NCBI GenBank assembly: GCA_039621445.1
Contig: CP154954.1
Location: 44,681,847 to 44,745,846, forward strand
Reading direction: 5' to 3'
Source: Euglena gracilis
Taxonomy: Eukaryota; Euglenida; Euglenophyceae; Euglenales
Length of the DNA stretch: 64,000 bases
Shown here: in pieces, positions 59,991 to 64,000 of the stretch
How positions within the stretch are numbered: the stretch's first letter is position 1
How the letters are laid out: the number at the start of each line of letters is the position of its first letter
The notes under the pieces: model-generated
The model's database searches: none
Seen by the model: only the letters and a program-made list of their open reading frames with translations
Told to the model about the DNA's origin: nothing
Program-made: the position numbers and the translations under genes

Positions 59991-62939
59991 CAAAGCTGAT
60001 CTATTGCACTTTGTGTAAAGGGGATGGAGGCCGTTTCGGTCATGCTGGCGGGGAGCGAAGCCGGCGTGCCCGCGCCGCAAGACCACCCAGGAGGGCCGAC
60101 CCACTCCGGTGGCCACGGGGCCACACCCCCGTCGGCCCGGCACTGCTGCGCGATGGCGTCCGCCCCGGCCTGCGCCGCGCCGCGCACCAGAACCAGACCC
60201 ATGTCCATTTGTGGCCTTTTCGCCCCCCCCCCCCGGAGCCCCGCAGGGGCACGGGGGAGGCAGAGACCTGACCCGAGGGGCAGGAGGGGTGGGGCAGTTC
60301 TGTTTCCAAGTGGTCAAACATGTCCAAAGGTGGCCAAAAGTTGCGAAAAAAATGTGCAAAAATAGATTAAAAAAATGATAAAAATGGATCAAAAGCAGCC
60401 AAAAGTGGCCCTTGGTTTGCTGTTTGGTGGCATTTTTGCCTGGGGCGGTGGAACGAAGCGCAGAACAAGGCGGAGCAGAAGCGAACAATATCGACAGCAC
60501 CGGACGCCTCCCTGGTCGGCCTGACGTCCCCGGGGGACACCCGTTGGTTTGCCGGAAGTCGGCCACCGCATTGCCGTGCCTGCGGGTTGCCCCCCCCCCC
60601 CGGACGACCGGCGCCGGGCGGCCCTGCACTATTCCGCCTCCCCCCCCCCTCGCCACAGCGCCGGACCAACGCCTTGGCCCTCCCCCCAGTGAGAGACTCC
60701 ACCTGCCCCTCCTATGAGACAGTGGGGCCCTGAGAGAGGGAGGGGGAGACGGAGGCCGGGCGGTGGCGGGGGCCCCGTGGCGCCCTGGCACCCGGGATGC
60801 CCGGCCCCCGCCCCCGCCCGTGCCGGGACGGCCAGGGCGCAACAAGCTCCGGCAAGGGGTAAACGCAAACGCGTTTTTTGTGGTTTTTGCCTTTTTCCTT
60901 TTTTTGTGTTTTTTTTTCAGTTTCTGATTTTGGCTAAATTGCTCGCCGTGTTTTCTCCCAGGCCTCGCCGGGACAGTGTTGGGATTCCAGGCACGCATGA
61001 AGGCCGACGTAGGCGCCGAGAGGAGCTCCGCCCTGTGGCGGGTTCGCCAACGACTGCGGTCGGATCGCTGGCTTTTGCCGCCCCTCCCCCCGCCCTCACC
61101 CCCCTGTGTATATGAGCAGTCTGCGCAGGCAGTGTGGGCTGCCGGGACAACGGCGACTCAGTGTGTGTCTGCTTGGTGCTGGCAGTGTAGCCCAGGCCAC
61201 CAACCGTTGAAAAAAAAATATCTGAAATCATTGCAAATCGAATGCATTTCTTATAATTGTTTCTTGATTCAGATTCTTGAACACATTTTTTGTGATCGCC
61301 ACGTACCAGGAGCCTGGGGGTGGGCGAGGCTTCGAGGTATCCCCAGAGGGGGGATCCTCTATTTTCTCGTGCAAGAGCACCGAAAAGAAATTGGTCATAT
61401 TGACCCCCCCCCCTGTTGGTCCCTCTGAACCCCCTCCCCCCCCCCTCAAGGCCCCCTGGTGGTGAGTGCCGACCCCCCGGGTTCTGAGAAAAACCTTTGA
61501 TTTATTGAAGACTATGTCGAAAGGATGTCCTTTTGGCCAACCAGCTTTGGCTCATTGGGTGTATGGCAACTTTCGTTGGTGTTGTTGGCGTTGTCGTGGT
61601 GGTTGTTTGCGGTTGCTTGAGTGTTTGTGTGTTTGTTGCGCTTGTGTTGTGCTGCATTGCGTTGTGTTTGAATCACACATTCGTTTAGCCGCTGGCCGTC
61701 CCCGGGCCAGGGGGGAATGTGCAAATTGCATAGTTTGCGTTTTTTTTTTGCTCAATCCAAAACCTTGAGAATTTGCACTTTTTTGGATGATTTGCATTTT
61801 TACATGATGAAAATAATGAAATTTTTTTGTAATGAAAATTTGTGAAAAGTCGCATTTTTTTTGCACGTTTGCCTTTCTGATGTTTTTTCCAACGTTTGCA
61901 CAGGCAAAACAGGCAATTTGCTCCACTACCAGCAAACGCTTATTTGGACCTAATTCACATTAGCAGGAGCACTGGTACAAGTGGATGTCAGGTGAACCAC
62001 CACATGGCTTTGCAGTTTGCACCTACATTTTCTTTGGTGTTGTATTTTTGGAGCAGATGAAAAAAATTAACCTCTCCAGTGGAAAAGTGCTCAGCCCCAA
62101 AGGAATTAATATGTAATTTACATATTTTTTTCCATTTTTTCCCATTTTTTTTTGCATTCCATATTTTGAGGAGCTTTGTTGCATGTTTCGAACAATGTTT
62201 GGGGTGTGGGTGACTGGCTTTTTTAGAGTGATTGACTGGTTTTGATGATTGACTGGCCCAGGGGGTCGGGGCAGCAAAAAAAAAGAACCAAAATGACCCG
62301 GTGCCGAAGGCGCCAGAAAAAATGAAAAGGATTTGTCCTTTTTTTTTTCACGTTTCTGGTCATTTTTCCCTCGGATTCCAGAGTGGCCAACCCCCGCAGG
62401 GGGGGGGGGGGGGTTAGTGATTTACTGTTTTCCGGCGGAAACAAGTGAGTGCCTGACTGGTTTCTGGAAGAGTGGCGTGGCCCCTCCCTCCAGGGGTCGG
62501 TCCAAAAAAAAAACTGGACGGTTTGCATTGGCAGTGCTGCGTGGTGGTGTGGCGTTTGTTGTCCGCATCGTGTCGGTCATTAAGCGCTGCTGACTCGTCA
62601 CTCGTCCGGAACCCGGTCGGGAATCCTCCCCACTCTCCCCAGGGAGCCTTTCCCCCGCCAGACCGTCTCCATCAGATGCCCCCGGCTGAAGGGAAAGATG
62701 TTCATGGCAAAGGCGTGGCGGGGGTCCCTGCGCCGCGTCCACACTGCGCCAGGGGGTGTTGGTGTGCATCCGTTTGTGTGACTTTGTTTGTTTTTCCTCT
62801 GTGTTTTTTGTGTGTTGGCGTCACCACAGCGTTAGTAGCTCCCCGGCATTGCATTATCTGTTTGGACCCATGTGCTATTGCTGTGGGGCGTTTGAAGAAC
62901 CGATCACATATGCGCATGCAACGCACACACTGGCCCTCC
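59991..62939. other. No confident gene; GC islands on both strands
   Basis: 60020-60230 is open on both strands. 60961-61070 follows a good acceptor (TTTTCTCCCAG) and reads TVLGFQARMKADVGAERSSA. 62292-62310 holds another GGTGCCGAAGGCGCC hairpin. T-rich TTTGCATTTTT DNA lies at 61740-61880. Confidence 0.35.
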
Positions 62940-63180
62940 CTCAATACACACACAATATGCAACGCAACGCAACGCAACACATAAATACACTATATGCACA
63001 CACACACACACAACACACACACACACACAACACACAACACACACACAACACACACACACCCACCCACCCACCCACACACAACACACACACACACAGCACA
63101 CAACACACACACAACACACAACACCCACCCACCCACCCACCCACCCACCCACCCACACACACACAGACACACACTCAAAC
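62940..63180. repeat. (CA)n/(CCCA)n tract
   Basis: CA with AACA interruptions and CCCACCCA blocks at 63060 and 63124, upstream of the ankyrin paralogue. Confidence 0.95.
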
Positions 63181-63290
63181 AACACACGGCGCACATAAGC
63201 AAACTGTTCACACGTGTTGTGTGTTAAGTGTTCGCCCTGGCACCAAATCACGCGTCACCGTCCGGGGGTAGAAGGGCTGTCCCGGCGCAG

Positions 63291-64000
63291 CGTGGCGGCA
63301 GTCCCCCGCGGCCTACCCGGAGGAGGAGGACGCGCCCTTCGTCTACGACGCCGCCGGCCCCACCCGCTGCCTAATGGCCCTCGGCCTGCAGGCGCTGTTG
63401 GATGCGAAGCCGGAGGCGCTGCAGACCCCCGATGCTGACCCCGGGGCGGCCACCGCACACCCTCCACCGTGAGTGAGTTCCCCGAGGTTTTGGCCGTTTT
63501 TGGTCTTTCCCCAAAGTTGACCTCCAAAAGTGGGTCCCCCAGACCCCCCATCCCCACCCCTGGTTTTTTAAAGAAAAACCCTGCTGGAGGAGCAGGGGCC
63601 AGTTGTAGTCCGCCAACCTAGGTGCATGGTTCGGCGATTCCAAGTCTATGCTCATGGATTCGCACACGCACGCACACTCACCCGTTAACTCCCTAACTCA
63701 TTCACACACAGACACACACACACACACACTAACTCACTCAATCACTTACTCAATCACCGCGTATAGCATACACACGTGCACACGCGACAGGAAGGATGGG
63801 CACCACCAGCGCGGACGGCACGCCTGCGGGACCCCCCCCCCCCCCGATGGCGGACCCCGCTGGTCGGGCCGACCCGGGCGGCCAAGGGCAACTACCTGCT
63901 GCACACCGCGGCAGCGTCCAAGGCGGCGGATTGCGTGGCGCTGCTGGTCGACCGCCACGTTGCGGTGGACCGCCATTTTGACCCCCGCCTCCTCCTCAAC
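63291..64000 (+). CDS. Ankyrin-repeat paralogue, first exons only (cut by window end)
   Basis: An exon at about 63291-63468 (acceptor CGCAG, donor GTGAGT) reads PTRCLMALGLQALLDAKPEA. It parallels HRRLLALSLQAHLDARPEA at about 19155. A second block from about 63887 to the window end reads NYLLHTAAASKAADCVALLV then DRHVAVDRHFDP, parallel to the block at 19513. Two matching exons in the same order make this a paralogue of the 18.4-25.5 kb gene. Upstream exons are not identified and the rest lies beyond the window. Confidence 0.68.

Overview
The window is nuclear DNA of an unidentified, intron-rich eukaryote, most likely a protist or alga. Short GC-rich exon blocks are bounded mostly by GT-AG sites and separated by introns full of (TG)n/(CA)n tracts, C/G homopolymers and transposon debris. 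TTAGGG-like interstitial repeats occur at about 16.0, 32.9 and 40.9-41.3 kb. I see no operons, rRNA, tRNA or CRISPR array. The species cannot be named from this sequence.

Layout. (1) 0.36-6.54 kb, + strand: a six-exon FG-GAP/VCBS-repeat gene. (2) 6.5-18.4 kb: no recognisable gene; microsatellites, MITE-like elements, a 98-bp tandem repeat and a recent 276-bp duplication. (3) 18.4-25.5 kb, + strand: exon blocks of an ankyrin-repeat gene. A paralogue begins at 63.3 kb and runs off the window end. (4) 26.5-40.3 kb: repeat-derived land built around two diverged copies of one segment (about 28.0-32.6 and 34.7-39.6 kb), each carrying different nested insertions. (5) 42.2-51.8 kb, + strand: a TPR gene of kinesin-light-chain/nephrocystin-3 type. 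(6) 51.8-63.3 kb: repeats, a few exon-like GC islands and more elements.

The most interesting signal is a set of about ten short elements with termini starting CAG (often followed by GG), most with an internal CTTAAG-like motif, and with 7-8 bp target duplications, as in hAT-type MITEs. At least two interrupt codons of the TPR gene, and the flanking sequence reads straight through as TPR once element and one duplication copy are removed. Predicted splice sites lie at or just inside the element ends, so splicing would leave a few extra codons in frame. Several other introns of the TPR and ankyrin genes also have 7-8 bp direct repeats at their edges. This is the pattern expected of introners (transposons that become introns). 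Further families with C/G-run termini, a Tc1/mariner fold-back element and a natural empty site add to the picture. All exon boundaries were read by eye and need transcript support.
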